DNA of 64,000 nt from Epichloe hybrida (Eukaryota > Ascomycota > Sordariomycetes > Hypocreales > Clavicipitaceae): contig JAFEKR010000003.1 of assembly GCA_019022495.1 (NCBI GenBank), forward strand, positions 2,914,001 through 2,978,000. The letters are read 5' to 3'. The notes under the pieces are model-generated. The model did not search any database. It was not told where the DNA came from and saw nothing but the letters and a program-made list of their open reading frames with translations. Positions 11,668-23,800 of this stretch are shown here, in pieces. A program made the translations under genes and the position numbers. Positions within the stretch are counted from its first letter, which is position 1. Each line of letters opens with the position of its first letter.

Positions 11668-12347
11668 AGAGCCTTAGGCACCCATCTCCTGCCCGAAAAC
11701 TCGCTGACCACTATTACGACGGAGTACATAACATACGGTTCCTTGCTTGACGCTCGTCGCCCACGAATCCGTGTCTCCATGTCGTGCTCGTATGCGCCCC
11801 AGTGGATTGCCAGAATCCACTGAGGCGTGCGTTAGGGCCGTTGTAGAGCCGTTTTCCCCCCATGACCGGTTCTCCTCTGGCGTCTGATGGGCAACGTTGA
11901 AAAGGTTGTTTTCAGCTCGTGCTTGGCGACATGAAATGACCTTGATTCCCGAAGTCTTTTGACGTAAACGAAGAAACACTCACTTTATATACCCCTCAAC
12001 TCTTAAGAGCCTTAGGCACCCATCTCCTGCCCGAAAACTCGCTGACCACTATTACGACGGAGTACATAACATACGGTTCCTTGCTTGACATAATACCAAA
12101 TACCCTACGCTCGTCGCCCACGAATCCGTGTCTCCATGTCGTGCTCGTATGCGCCCCAGTGGATTGCCAGAATCCACTGAGGCGTGCGTTAGGGCCGTTG
12201 TAGAGCCGTTTTCCCCCCATGACCGGTTCTCCTCTGGCGTCTGATGGGCAACGTTGAAAAGGTTGTTTTCAGCTCGTGCTTGGCGACATGGAAATGTCAA
12301 CAAACCTTGATTCCCGAAGTCTTTTGACGTAAACGAAGAAACACTCA
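11668..12347. repeat. 315/342-bp direct repeat with 23-bp spacer
   Basis: Copy 1 is 11668-11982 and copy 2 is 12006-12347. Both start AGAGCCTTAGGCACCC and end GAAGAAACACTCA, and they are almost identical. Copy 2 carries a 19-bp segment near 12090-12108 missing from copy 1, and about 8 net extra bases near 12291-12304. Minus-strand frames of about 100 codons run through both but resemble nothing known. No flanking target duplication was found, so a segmental tandem duplication is preferred over an LTR pair. Confidence 0.85.
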
Positions 12348-12727
12348 TCTGGGGGTTCGGTTGTTGGGGCTCTAAATTCATTCTGGGCCCCAGTTCATCC
12401 GAATGATGGTAAAAGTCCAGTCAAGAGCAAAATTACTAACCTTTCAGCAAGCATGACACAGAGCTCCGATTCACTTCTTCGAGCGGCTTCGTGAACTGCA
12501 TCAATCTCCAGTAACGCTGGGCCTCATCAGGTTCATGTCCATCGTTATTAGTCTTGCTCTCATGAGCTGTTGAGAATTATTATGCAGGAAGATGGGCTTG
12601 GTATCGGGGTCCAGGGGGATATCGTACCTAGGAGAGACGGGATTGCGGGTTTTTATTTCGAGCCGGATTCGCTAGTCCTGATTTGTGTCAAAATCTAGCA
12701 TTAATGATTATATCTTAAAGGGTTTGT

Positions 12728-12822
12728 TGTGATGATCTAGGCTTTGCCTAGACCTAGCAAAATAGATGTCAATTGTACAAGTAAATGATGACTTATACAA
12801 TGCGTATTCTTTTGCTGTGGCG
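12728..12822 (-). mobile_element. Truncated R1 LTR fragment
   Basis: The segment starting TGTGATGATCTAGGC is the reverse complement of the 3' end of the R1 LTR. It can be followed to GCGTATTCTTTTG...GGCG, after which similarity stops. It lies about 300 bp upstream of the trehalase start. Confidence 0.7.
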
Positions 12823-12831
12823 TCGCTCCAG

Positions 12832-12899
12832 CCAGGGGTCTGTATGTATCCAATTAGATAAAATTAAACTAGAGATACATACATACATACAGACCCTGG
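12832..12899. repeat. Palindrome related to the MITE core
   Basis: CCAGGGGTCTGTATGTATC and GATACATAC...CAGACCCTGG form an inverted repeat. The centre CCAATTAGATAAAATTAAAC is nearly the same as in the MITE at 9817-9949, so both belong to one MITE family. Confidence 0.7.
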
Positions 12900-12998
12900 T
12901 TAGCGTGACTCCACGAGCTTTAACACGCTTAAGGAGGTATAAGGAGCTTGCTGAGGCCGTCCCGACGACTGATGGATCGCGCCTGCCTTTTCCATCCA

Positions 12999-13052
12999 TC
13001 CCGTCCACCCCGCCAGCCCCGTCCATCCCATCAGCCCCGTCCATCCCATCAG
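12999..13052 (+). repeat. Three 18-bp tandem repeats in trehalase leader
   Basis: The unit CCCCGTCCATCCCATCAG is exact at 13017-13034 and 13035-13052, and degenerate at 12999-13016. It ends about 70 bp before the trehalase start codon. Confidence 0.8.
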
Positions 13053-13123
13053 CCCAACTGGCCATTTCAAAGACTTTTTATGTACAAGCCTTGCCATTGC
13101 TACGGTGCTCACTCTTGATCACC

Positions 13124-15224
13124 ATGACCAATGTATGCCGACTCGTGGCCGCAGTGCTGGCTGCCATCGTTCCAGTCGCCAATGCCCTCTACTCAAGCGG
13201 ATCGGTAGTAGCACCTTGTGATTCGCCAATCTATTGTCATGGAGATATTCTCAAGGAAGTCGAGCTTGCCCGGCCATTCTCCGACTCCAAGACATTCGTC
13301 GACATGTAAGTGAATTGCAATTTAGTTACTTCCCTCTCCGCTTGAGGAATTAATCTACACGAACTGTGTTTAATCTCTTTGCCACAGGCCTGCTATTAAA
13401 CCCTTGGAAGACATTCAAGGAGCGTTCAAGAAGCTCGAAAAGCCCCTCAAAAATGACACGGCCCTGCAAGACTTCTTGTCTACCTACTTTGCCGATGCGG
13501 GCCAAGAATTGCAGGAAGTCCCCAAAGGAAACCTCACCACCGATCCTCAATTCCTCAAAAAACTTGATGACGCTGTCATCAAAGAGTTTGTTAGCAAAGT
13601 CATTGACATTTGGCCAGATTTGACTCGCTCCTACCGCGGCTCCAACCCCAACTGCACCGAGTGTCCTACTAGTTTTATTCCCGTCAGTCGAACTTTCGTT
13701 GTTGCTGGCGGCCGCTTCCGAGAGCCTTATTATTGGGATTCGTATTGGATCTTGGAGGGTCTTCTGCGAACAAAGGGCTCCTTTACAGAAATCGCTAGAA
13801 ACACCATTGAAAATTTTCTCGATCTCGTGGAACACTTTGGGTTTGTGCCCAACGGAGCAAGAATCTACTATCTGAATAGATCGCAGCCGCCCATGCTGTC
13901 ACAAATGGTGAAGCTGTACACTGAGCACACCAAGGATACCAGTATTCTAGAGCGTGCGTTGCCGCTGTTGGTCAAGGAGCACGAATTCTGGATGGTCAAC
14001 AGAACCATTGAAGTCGAGTCTGGCGGCAAAACATACAACCTCAACCGATATGCAGTGGACAATACACAGCCTCGGCCAGAGTCTTACCGAGAAGACTACG
14101 AAACGGCCACTAATGCGTCATACTATGCCAAATCGGGTATTATCTATCCTGAAAACCAAAAGCTCAACGGCTCGCAGCGTATGGAGCTATACTCCAACCT
14201 GGCTACCAATGCCGAGAATGGCTGGGACTTCAGCTCCCGTTGGCTTGCCAACCCCTCGGACTCTGCTCGTGATGTCTATTTTCCTACTCGCAGCAACAAT
14301 GCAAAAAATATTGTACCCGTGTGCTTGAACTCTATTCTCTACGGCAATGAGCTTGCCATTGCGCATTTCTTCAATGAGACAGGCAACTCGGCGGCGGCCA
14401 GTCTCTGGAAGAAAAAGGCGGACGCTCGCAGCGAAGCCATGCACTCTCTCATGTGGAACGAGACAATCTTCAGCTACTTTGACTACAACCTGACCTCCTC
14501 GTCGCAGAACATCTACACCATCAGTGACGATGATGCTACCGCCTCTGACGACAAGACGGCCCCTCCAGGCCAGCAAATTGCCTTCAACATCGGTCAATTT
14601 TATCCCTTCTGGCAAGGAGCAGCTCCAGCGTATCTGAGGAACAATCCGCATGCCATCAAGGCCATTTATGCTCGTGTTGCAGACTATCTCAAGGTCCGCC
14701 AAGGTGGAATTCCTGCCACCAACGCAAAGGCTAAAGAGCAGTGGGACCAACCTAATGTGTGGCCGCCTCTGATGCACATTCTCATGGTAGGTCTTCTCAA
14801 CACCCCTGCTACTTTTGGCGAGCATGACCCTTCGTATAAAGCTGTACGAAAGATGGCTCTCACGATAGGCCAGCGATATCTGGACTCTACCTTTTGCACA
14901 TGGTACGCAACAGGAGGCTCAACCTCGGAAACACCCAAGCTGCAGGGCTTAAGGGACAAGGATAAGGGCATCATGTTTGAAAAGTACAGTGATAATTCGA
15001 CCAATCAAGCTGGTGGCGGTGGCGAATACGAGGTCGTCGAGGGCTTTGGCTGGACAAATGGTGTGCTCATCTGGGCAGCGGACGTGTTTGGCAACGACTT
15101 GAAGAGACCCGACTGCGGAGACATCAAGGCGGCCAAAACGCGCGGCGCCAAGAGAAGCATCAGCGCAGTCGAGTTGACGCCAGGAGATGCCCGGAGAATC
15201 AAGAAATTTGGCAGCAGGAATTGA
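13124..15224 (+). CDS. Secreted GH37 trehalase
   Basis: Exons 13124-13305 and 13388-15224, joined across a GT-AG intron of 82 nt; product 672 aa. The start was chosen because it gives a signal peptide (MTNVCRLVAAVLAAIV...ANA) and the conserved KTFVDMP at the exon junction. Both GH37 signatures are present: GGRFREPYYWDSY from residue 168 and QWDQPNVWPP from residue 512. A C-terminal GGGGEYE...EGFGWTNG carries the expected catalytic acid/base region. It hydrolyses trehalose to two glucose molecules, here probably outside the cell or in the secretory pathway, unlike the cytosolic neutral trehalase. Several N-x-S/T sites fit secretion. The promoter lies against transposon debris (12728-12899) and an 18-bp minisatellite. 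The first signature has AGG where the common pattern is PGG. Confidence 0.93.
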
Positions 15225-15846
15225 AGAAAAAAAGTGCGAGCAACAGTGGGAGCCCTTGAATAAAACGCGCAAATGAGTATTATACAAAGTAGGATGTGAT
15301 GTATTACATGAAACCTGTACATACCAATGCGACGACGTAATGAGCTTAATTTACCAACACGTGTTTAAAGAATGTCAATTGATGACTTCAGTGTCCTCTT
15401 GCGTCTTATAATGAAGGTCAACAGTATCCATACATGATAAATTAAACACCACTAGCACCGTCAACAACACCCAAAAAAAAAAAGAAAAAAGGATTCGAGT
15501 CATGATCCCTCCTAGTGCGAGGTTTTCCACGTCCCCATGCGCCCGTCCCTCTGGGGGAAAAACACGTGCATTTTGGGAAACAGCACAGACACGTGCACTC
15601 TCCTGCTTCAAGTCAAATCAAATTGGTCCTCTTACTCTTCGCCCTAAAACATCCTTCAGCTTCTCGAATGCTCTCGTCATATTTGGGTTCGTCTTTTTTT
15701 CGTGTGCGCGCCGTTGTCAATACCGCTTGTTCTCCTTGCCAATCTTTGCACCATGCAACTGACTTGTCCCATGCTGCCGAGATTTTTTTGGTCATCCTGA
15801 CATTTTCCCACATCTGCTTATATCACGTTCATCCGTTTTTAGTGGA
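15225..15846. other. Convergent spacer, trehalase / ISU1
   Basis: 622 bp of 3'-flanking sequence for both genes, with A- and T-rich tracts compatible with two polyadenylation regions. No gene was recognised. Confidence 0.5.
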
Positions 15847-16693
15847 TCAAGCGGCCTGCTGCATGGTCTCCCGTATGGACTTGGCCGTACCAGCCAAGTC
15901 GGTAATCTTGGCGTTGGGGTTCTTGACGTGGTAATCAGCAATGGCGGCCTTGATGGCATCCTCGGCGAGCATGGAGCAGTGCACTTGTGTGATGTTAGTC
16001 TCGGGGACATGAGGGGGGACAAGAAAGAAGGAGCAGTTTTTATCATCGGAAAATGACGTACGTTTAACGGGCGGTAGGCATAACTCTTTGGAGATGTCGA
16101 CGTTGCGGATCTTGGAGGCGTCCTCCACTAGTTTTGGGTTAGCGTGTAAACTCTTGAGCTCGCACGATGCGCGCAGTGCAAGCAATGATGCAGAGCGAGG
16201 AGGTAGTGTGTTTTCAATGAGGTGCTGGCGGAGGCGGAGATACTCACATCTCATACCCTTGACCAACTCGGTCAGATAACTTGAGCTCGCAATGGCAGAC
16301 CCGCATCCAAATGTCTTGAATTTGGCATCGGTGATGGTGCCCGTCGCCTCGTCCACACGAATCTGCAGCTTCATGACGTCGCCACAGGCAGGGGCACCGA
16401 CAAGTCCAGTGCCGACAGCGGGATCCTTCTTGTCCATGGAACCGGGGTTTCGAGGTCGGCTGTAATGGTCGAGCAGTGCAGATGGCAAAGAAAAGATGTT
16501 AGCTTGGCGTCCAAATCAGGATGCAAAGGCGGTCGAGGTCATGAGGAGAGCCATGGTACTACTCTCAATGACAGCAGAACTTATCTTTGTCGTGGTAGAA
16601 CCTCCGACCGGCGAGTTGAGGAGCGGCAGCTGTGGTGGCGATAGGCAAAGGCATCGCCCGGATGGAGCGAAACGGCGCTCGTAATAAGAACAT
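15847..16693 (-). CDS. ISU1: Mitochondrial iron-sulfur cluster scaffold Isu1/IscU
   Basis: Four exons on the minus strand: 16693-16585, 16475-16248, 16127-16062 and 15983-15847. They total 540 nt (179 aa). The N-terminal ~35 residues are Arg/Ala-rich and fit a mitochondrial presequence. The core has the three cluster-ligand cysteines (in APACGD, FGCGSA and LHCSML) and the chaperone-recognition motif LPPVK at about 130-134. It assembles Fe-S clusters with Nfs1, frataxin and the Hsp70/J-protein pair. Introns 2 (16128-16247) and 3 (15984-16061) are GT-AG. Intron 1 (16476-16584) cannot be joined by GT-AG without losing the conserved YHDK-VLDHYSRP. The join that restores it uses ATAAGT as donor and CAC as acceptor, with a CTAAC branch site 23 nt upstream. 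Confidence 0.94.
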
Positions 16694-17588
16694 GTTGATG
16701 GGGGTTATGTGAGGGAAGGTTCGATCGACTTTTGGGAGGGGTGAGCAGATGTCGTTGAAAATATCTGTTTCTTTCTTTTGGCCTTTTTTTTTTTTTCTAG
16801 TGCGATGTGTGAGAGGGAATGAGGGTGGTGGAGGAACGTCGAAATGGAGGTGATGTAAGATTGATGAGAGAAAGGGTGGCGATGTCGGGGGAGAGCAAAG
16901 ATGGGGGTGGAGTTGGAGCCAGAGCGGAACTTGACTGGTGGCGGGCACAAGCAGGCGACAGCCAGTTCGGGCTAGATGAATTGATAGAAAAATACTCCGT
17001 AGAAAAATATATACACCCACTGTACGGAGTACAAGCAAGTCCGGCTACCGGCTTTTCCGCGAGGCTTTGCTTGGGACGACGCGCCAATCAGATGCCGAGG
17101 AAGACTAAAAAGCCGCGCCTTGGGCGTCTTGGGCGCTTTGGGGGGAAGGGAGACGAGGGACAAGTTTGTGTAACGTAAGATTAACACTGTGTGATCTCAC
17201 TATGATGGCTGCGGAGCAACACAGTGCGGGTATGACGAACGCTTCACGCAGGGTCCAACAAAATGCTTATTATTACTTACGGCGGTTGACGACTCGTTCA
17301 TGCAGAAGCAGCGTCAACGGCGCCACATCAGCTATTGAGCCCTTATTCTATTCACTTACCGCCGGTGACGAGACTGGACGTGCTTTCCTGCTCGATCAAG
17401 TCTTTCAAAAAGTTTGCGCGTGCAGGCAGCATGGCCGGTGCTGGCCAACCTTCTTTACCTTGACCTTCACTCACCCTGATTGTCTCACCTAGCCACGTTG
17501 ACTGCCTCTCCTTTCTCTCAAGTTTCTCTCAAGACACTCGTTGTTGACTCTGTCTGCATCGTGCTACCTACCTAGCTAGGTATCTGTC
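16694..17588. other. Divergent promoter region, ISU1 / DapB
   Basis: 895 bp between divergent start codons. It contains a short poly-T run near 16785, a TACTCCGTA copy at 16993 and a TACGGAGTA copy at 17023. No gene was seen. Confidence 0.55.
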
Positions 17589-20463
17589 ATGGCCCCATTC
17601 GCCGACGACCCAGACGGTCCCAGACCATCCCGACCTTCACAAAGCTCGCTCTCGCTCTCGTCCGTTTCCACCACGAGCCTCGTCTTCGACCGACTCCAGG
17701 AAGAGGCAGACAAGGACCAATGCGCGCGTCAAACTAGCACACGAAATCAATTCGCATCCATAAAGGATGAAGCCGGCTATCAAGATTCCGAAACGGGGCC
17801 CTTCCTGGGCGAGCCTGACGTCCCGCTCCAGCGCAAGCCCATGGACAGAAGCCTGCGTCGTATCTTGTGGATTTCCGGCGCCGTCTTCGTTGCCGCTTGG
17901 CTAGCAGGACTAGGCGTCTTCGTCATGTCCGGATCCTACAAGCACGCCAGCGACTCTGAGCACGACCCGGACGCCAGTTTCCGAGGCTCTGGCAAAGCCA
18001 TCACCCTAGATCAGGTCCTTGATGGCTACTGGTCTCCAAAATCACAAGGAATCAGCTGGATTGCCGACCCTGACGGCGACGACGGGTTGTTGCTCGAAGT
18101 CGGCACCGAGGCCGGCTTCTTGGTCGTCGAGGACGTACGTGCCAACAAGGATGGCGCAGCGGCCCACGAGAACTCAAGGACCAAGCTTGCTAAGTCGCGA
18201 ACACTCATGAAGAGCCCCTACTTCACGTACAAGGGCGATCCAAAGACACCAGAATGGTGGGAGCCTAGCCCGGATCTGAAAAAGGTCCTGCTGGCCATAA
18301 ACCGCGAGCAGAACTGGCGCTACTCCTTCACAGCGACGTACTTCATCCTCGATGTCGAATCCAACACCACAGAGCCTCTGGTACCCGACAATGCTGATGC
18401 CAAGGTACAGCTCGCCAACTGGAGCCCCAAGAGCGATGCCGTCTCCTATACCATGAAGAACAACATGTACATCCGCCGGCTCGGCGGTGCCCGCGACGTG
18501 GTGCAGATAACCAAGGACGGAGGACCAGAGTACTTCTACGGAATTCCCGACTGGGTATACGAGGAGGAAGTCTTCTCCGGCCGCTCTGCGACTTGGTGGT
18601 CCGACGATGGCAAGTATCTTGCGTTCTTGCGCACCAACGAGACTGCGGTCCCCGAATACGCCATCGAATACTACGTCCAGCGTCCGACGGGCAAGAAACC
18701 GCTCAAGGGCGAAGAGGCGTACCCCGACGTCCGCAAGATCAAGTATCCCAAACCAGGGGCGCACAACCCTGTCGTTGACGTCCAATACTATGACGTCTCC
18801 AAGGGGACTGTCTTCTCCGTCTCGGCAACCGACGAGTTCCCTGACGACAACCGCATCATTTCCAATGTCCTCTGGGCTGGGGCCAGGGTTCTTGTCAAAC
18901 AGTCCAACCGCGTGGGCGACTTCCTCAAGGTCATCCTCGTCGACCCGGCCAAACGCGAGGCCAAAACCGTGAACAGCATCAACATTGCCGAAATCGACGG
19001 CGGGTGGTTCGACAATTCCCACACAACCAAGTACATGCCCGCGGACCCGAGCAACGGCCGCCAGCAAGACGGGTACATTGACACAGTCATTCACGAAGGC
19101 CACGAACACATTGGCTACTTTACCCCCATGGACAATCCGAAACCCGTCATGCTCACCTCTGGAAACTGGGAAGTCGAAGACGCCCCCTCGGCTGTCGATC
19201 TCACCAACAACCTTGTCTACTTCGTCGGCACCAAGGAATCCTCCATCCAACGCCACGTCTACTCGGTCAAACTCGACGGCTCCAACCTCACCGCTCTGAC
19301 AGACACATCCTCCGAAGGCTACTACAAGGTATCCTTCTCTTCCAACGCCGGCTTCGCCCTGCTCTCCTACATGGGCCCGAAAACGCCCTACCAGAAGGTC
19401 ATTTCCACCCCTTCCACGCCCGCCTCCTATGACCGCACCATTGAAGACAACGCTGCACTCGCCGACAAGGCGAAGAAGCATGAGCTGCCCACCCTTGAAT
19501 ACGGCACCCTCCAGCTCGACAACAACGTCTCCGTCAACTACCTTGAGCGCCGCCCGCGCCACTTCAGCCCCAAGAAGAAGTACCCCGTCCTCTTCCAGCA
19601 GTACTCTGGCCCCAAGTCCCAAACCGTCACCAAGACATTCTCCGTCGACTTCCAATCATACGTCGCCTCCGCGCTGGGCTACCTCGTCGTCACCGTCGAC
19701 CCCCGCGGCACAGGCTTTCTCGGCCGCCACCACCGCGTCCCCGTCCGCTCCCAGCTCGGCCTCCTCGAGGCGCAAGACCACATCGCCGCCGCGCGACACT
19801 ACGCCTCCCTGCCCTACGTCGACCCTTCGCGCCTCGCCCTCTGGGGCTGGTCCTACGGCGGCTTCCAGACCCTCAAGACGCTCGAGCAGGACGCCGGACG
19901 CACCTACTCGTACGGCATGGCCGTCGCCCCCGTCACAGACTGGCGCTTCTACGACAGCATCTACACGGAGCGCTACATGCGTCTCCCGCAGGACAACCCC
20001 TCCGGCTACGACGCCTCGGCTATCCAGAACGCCACAGCTCTGGGCATGAACAAGCGCTTCCTCATCATGCATGGCTCCGCGGACGACAATGTCCACTTCC
20101 AAAACTCTCTCAAACTCCTCGACAAGTTGAATCTCAAACGCATCGAGAACTACGATGTCCACGTCTTTCCCGACAGCGATCATGGCATTTCCTTTCATGG
20201 CGCGAACCATGTAGTGTACGATAGTGAGTTGTCCCCTCCACCCGAGCGGACGACCTCCCACGACGATCGGAAGGCCTCTTTTTTTTTTTTCTTTTTTCCC
20301 CGTTTCTTTCTCATGAGGGAGCAGACTCAGACACGCACACGTGCACATGAATGTATATGAGACATTGCTGACTTTTTTCTTGCTTGTAGAATTAAATCAT
20401 TGGCTCATCAATGCTTTCAACGGGGAGTGGTTGAAGATTACGGACCCGAAACCCATGGATTAA
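17589..20463 (+). CDS. Vacuolar/Golgi dipeptidyl aminopeptidase IV-like (DapB/Ste13 family)
   Basis: Exons 17589-20223 and 20390-20463; the 166-nt intron has donor GTGAGT and acceptor TTGTAG. The second exon restores the conserved [13 protein letters not shown] end. Product 902 aa, a usual fungal DapB length. A Ser-rich cytosolic tail of about 90 residues precedes a single membrane anchor at about 92-112, so it is a type II membrane protein. A beta-propeller region follows, then the S9B hydrolase domain with the nucleophile in GWSYGG (Ser755), the acid in SADDNVHF (Asp832/833) and the His in DSDHGI (His865). It removes X-Pro or X-Ala dipeptides from N termini in the vacuole or late Golgi. Segment [16 protein letters not shown] keeps the family layout though some residues differ. 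Vacuolar DapB versus Golgi Ste13 type is not decided here. Confidence 0.94.
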
Positions 20464-20869
20464 AAGAGGGAAAATACATTGACGAGAGTCACGAATGCTC
20501 GCTCAGGATAAGGGTCGAGAGCGAAGCGCTGCATAATGCTGTTGGACTCATGTAGGACGCATCGCGGGCAGGCTAGCCCGGGTTTGACCAAGGAGGTCAA
20601 CCTATTTCTCATATATTCAACTCGAGGACGGCATTTTGGCAGTCTTGTACAGCATATACATCATTATGAATCGAAAGGCGCACCGGGACCCATCATATTT
20701 ATAGAAACAACGCAAATGCAGAATTTTGATTATTATCATACAACATACGGTAGATTCCTCTTCATTACGTAATAATTACAGTATCATGAGCTCAATGATA
20801 TCCCCGAGTCGTCTCCAAGTGGTGCCCGATAATGTGGGCGGGAAACCAAGCCCAGACCGGCACTTGCAT
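20464..20869. other. Convergent spacer, DapB / clathrin
   Basis: 406 bp of shared 3'-flanking sequence. No coding or RNA gene was recognised. Confidence 0.5.
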
Positions 20870-23800
20870 CTAGTATCCGTAGCCGGTGGGCTGCGGTGCG
20901 AAGCCATTCGATTGCTGGTATGGCGCCGGCGAGGTGTTGCCCATGTTACCGCCCGGTCCAGCGGTAATCATGAGGCGACCAGCGCCCAAGATGGGGGTGT
21001 TGTCCTCCGTCTTCTCCTGCTCTTGCTCTTTGGCCTTGCGAGCTTCGTTGTCAGACTTCAGCAGAGCAATTTCCTTTGTCTGCTGCGACAGCATGTTGAT
21101 CATGTATGGCATTGTAAAGTCATTGAGACCATGGCGCCATGAGAGCTCCAGTACAAGGTCAGGGCGTATGAGGTCGTTGCATGCATATAACATGCCAGTG
21201 TAGCACTCACGATGGCCAATGTCGACAAACTAAAGTAGAGGTAATGTTAGCAAGGGGTATTCCTCTCCATGAGACAAGCTTGGTACTGTGGAACATAGAT
21301 AGCTTGAACTTACGTAACGAAGTAAGTCATTGACAATGTCGCTCTTGCCAGAAATGGCAGAGGTCTCAATGGCATCCTTGAAGAGCTTGTCCTGCTTGGA
21401 CAAAACAATCGACTTCTCCCAGCGCTTGTTCTTGCGATAAATGTTGGCGGCAATCTGGCGGAAGAAAATCAGGTCGTGTTTCTCGAGACGGCTAGCAAGC
21501 TCATTGGCGTCATAGTTGTCGTAGTTCTGGACCGAATCTCGCAATGTCTTGTAGTCTTCCTCTTCTATGAGCAAATCGTTGACGGCCTCGTTGACAGTGC
21601 GCTTGTTTTGCGACTGAACGTTGAGCAAGAATGGCTTGATGAGCGGCAAGCTGTCGTTCTTCTGGAACATCTTGACAACGCGGTTAACATCAATTCGAGG
21701 CGTCAAAGAAGCCAACAAGTCGGTAAGCAATGATGGATGCTGCTCAACGTAGAACTTGATAGCACGGTAATAGATTTCTAGGTTGGCAACCTTGACAACG
21801 ATTTCCTTAAACTGCTGGTGGTCCCAAGAGTTCTCGGGGCGCTCAATGACGGCCAGGGCCGCATTGTCAAATTCATCATAGTGATAGTAGCAGAAAACGA
21901 GCTCGGGCCACAAATTGGCCTCCTCGCAGGCGCGGATCATCTTGGGCATGTTCATTCTCGACCAGAAGATCTTGATATGCTCCATCAAGCGTTCAGGGTG
22001 GTACTTGGAGAGCGCAATGCCTAACTCGGTGAACATTCCCATGTGCGCACGCTCAAGACCAAGACCTTGCTCGAGAAGGCTGATCAGTTCATCAAAATAA
22101 CCATTTCGCTCGTAATCCTTGACCAGAGTCTGCAACTGCTCGGCATCAACAATCAAATTGAGACCGCAGATCTGAGCAAGACGGAACTCCTTCTTCTGAA
22201 CGCACGCCTCGTGAACCTGCTTCCAGACCTTGATGTTGTTCGCTTTGCGAGCGCAGTCGACAGCAGCCTGGTAGTCAGCCAAATGGACGAGGGTAGTGGC
22301 AAGCTTGGCCCAGTTGGAAATGCTGGTGTAGAAGATCTTGGAGGCCTCGAACAAGCCCTCCTCGTAAGCCTTGTCACCAGACTCCTCAATGTTGGCAACG
22401 TTGGTGGCGCGCAGGAAGTCCTCGAGCTCGTGAAGTTGATCCAGACGAGCGTAGCAGAACGCGAGGGCAGTGTCGATGGCGGGCTCTCGGAGAGTCTTGC
22501 GGGCCATGCGCAGGTACTTGACCAGCTCTTCGTTTTTGCCGGCATGAGTGGCAATCTCAATCACCTCGGCGTGGTTCTTGGGATCTTCAGCCTTGATGTA
22601 AGATTCAATGGCATCAGAGACACGGAGACCGTCAAGCTGAGCCTTGGCAACCTTGCTCCAAACTTCAGGGAGATCAACCTCCTCGGCATAGGCCTGGGAT
22701 CTGTCGATACTGACGACATGCTCCACGAGAACATCAACAGCAGCACTCTTGTTATCAGCCTTCTTGTAGATTTCAAAAGCTTCTTCGAACAGACCAACGT
22801 CAATGCATGACGTGGCAATCTCTTGTGCATTGTAGCCGTCGAGTTTGTGAATGTAGTCCATGACACGGCCCTTATCGGCCTTGGCAGCGGTGAACATGAG
22901 GAGATTCTGCAGATTCTGGTTGTCACTGAAAGGAGAAGGTTCTAGGACGATCTTCTCCAGAAGCTCGATGAGCTCGAGAGGGAGGTCATTTTCCAAGAAT
23001 GAGGCCACGGCGATAGAAACCTTGGCTGGGTCAGTTGACTCCGGAATGGCAGTAGAGACGACCTGGTCGACTACAGAGCGACGGTGGATGTTGTTTTCGC
23101 TGAGAACAAAGTTCCAAAGCTCGCTGTCTGATCTCTCCAAGAGGTAACGGGCCTGCGCGCGATACATGGAGTTCTCGTTGGTGATGTTGACCAGCTCGAG
23201 GTCGTTCTGGCCCTTGGAGTAGGCAATATAGGCCAGGTTGGGGTCACGCTTCTCACAGTATTTACCCACAGTCAGAGTGTCATACTGATCATTTTCTTTC
23301 AGGAACTTCTCCGGGTTGTTGTTGGAGTCAATGTAAATCTTGGCAAGGGCGTTGTAAACGGCCTGCTGCTGATTGCCTGCCTGCAAAGTAGCCTCCAAGA
23401 AAGGTAGAAGAAGTTTCAGGCGATTGCGTGATTCTACCTCGGATACAAGCTCATCAATGTTGATTTGCTGGGCATTAACAGTGCTGAGAAGCTGCTTGAT
23501 GATGTTCTCTTCGCAATCGACGTCGAGCAACCCACCAACGACAGCAGGAGTCCTGCCGGGATTTACACGCTGCACGTAGGCCTCGATGGCCTGGAACTGC
23601 TGGCTCTGGTACAGGTACAGAATCAGGTCGTGGACGAAGTTGAATCGATCACAGACAATAATCAAAGGCAGCTGCTCGGGCAACTTGGCCTCCTTCAAAA
23701 AGTTTTTGACCTTCTCAGGGTTGTAGTGGTTGCTGTCTCGGCAGATACGCTCAACTTCGTTCAGCTGGTTTGACTTGGTGGCGGCTTCGATGTACTTGAA

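Noticed and set aside
11668..12347. LTR pair of a third TRIM element
   Set aside because: No flanking target duplication, and the 23-bp spacer is too short for an internal region; tandem duplication fits better.
12052..12381. 109-codon minus-strand frame through the direct repeat
   Set aside because: Its continuation differs between the two repeat copies and nothing in it is recognisable; treated as chance.
18174..19655. 493-codon minus-strand frame opposite DapB
   Set aside because: Same reason: codon bias of the DapB frame leaves the antisense open; no recognisable domain.
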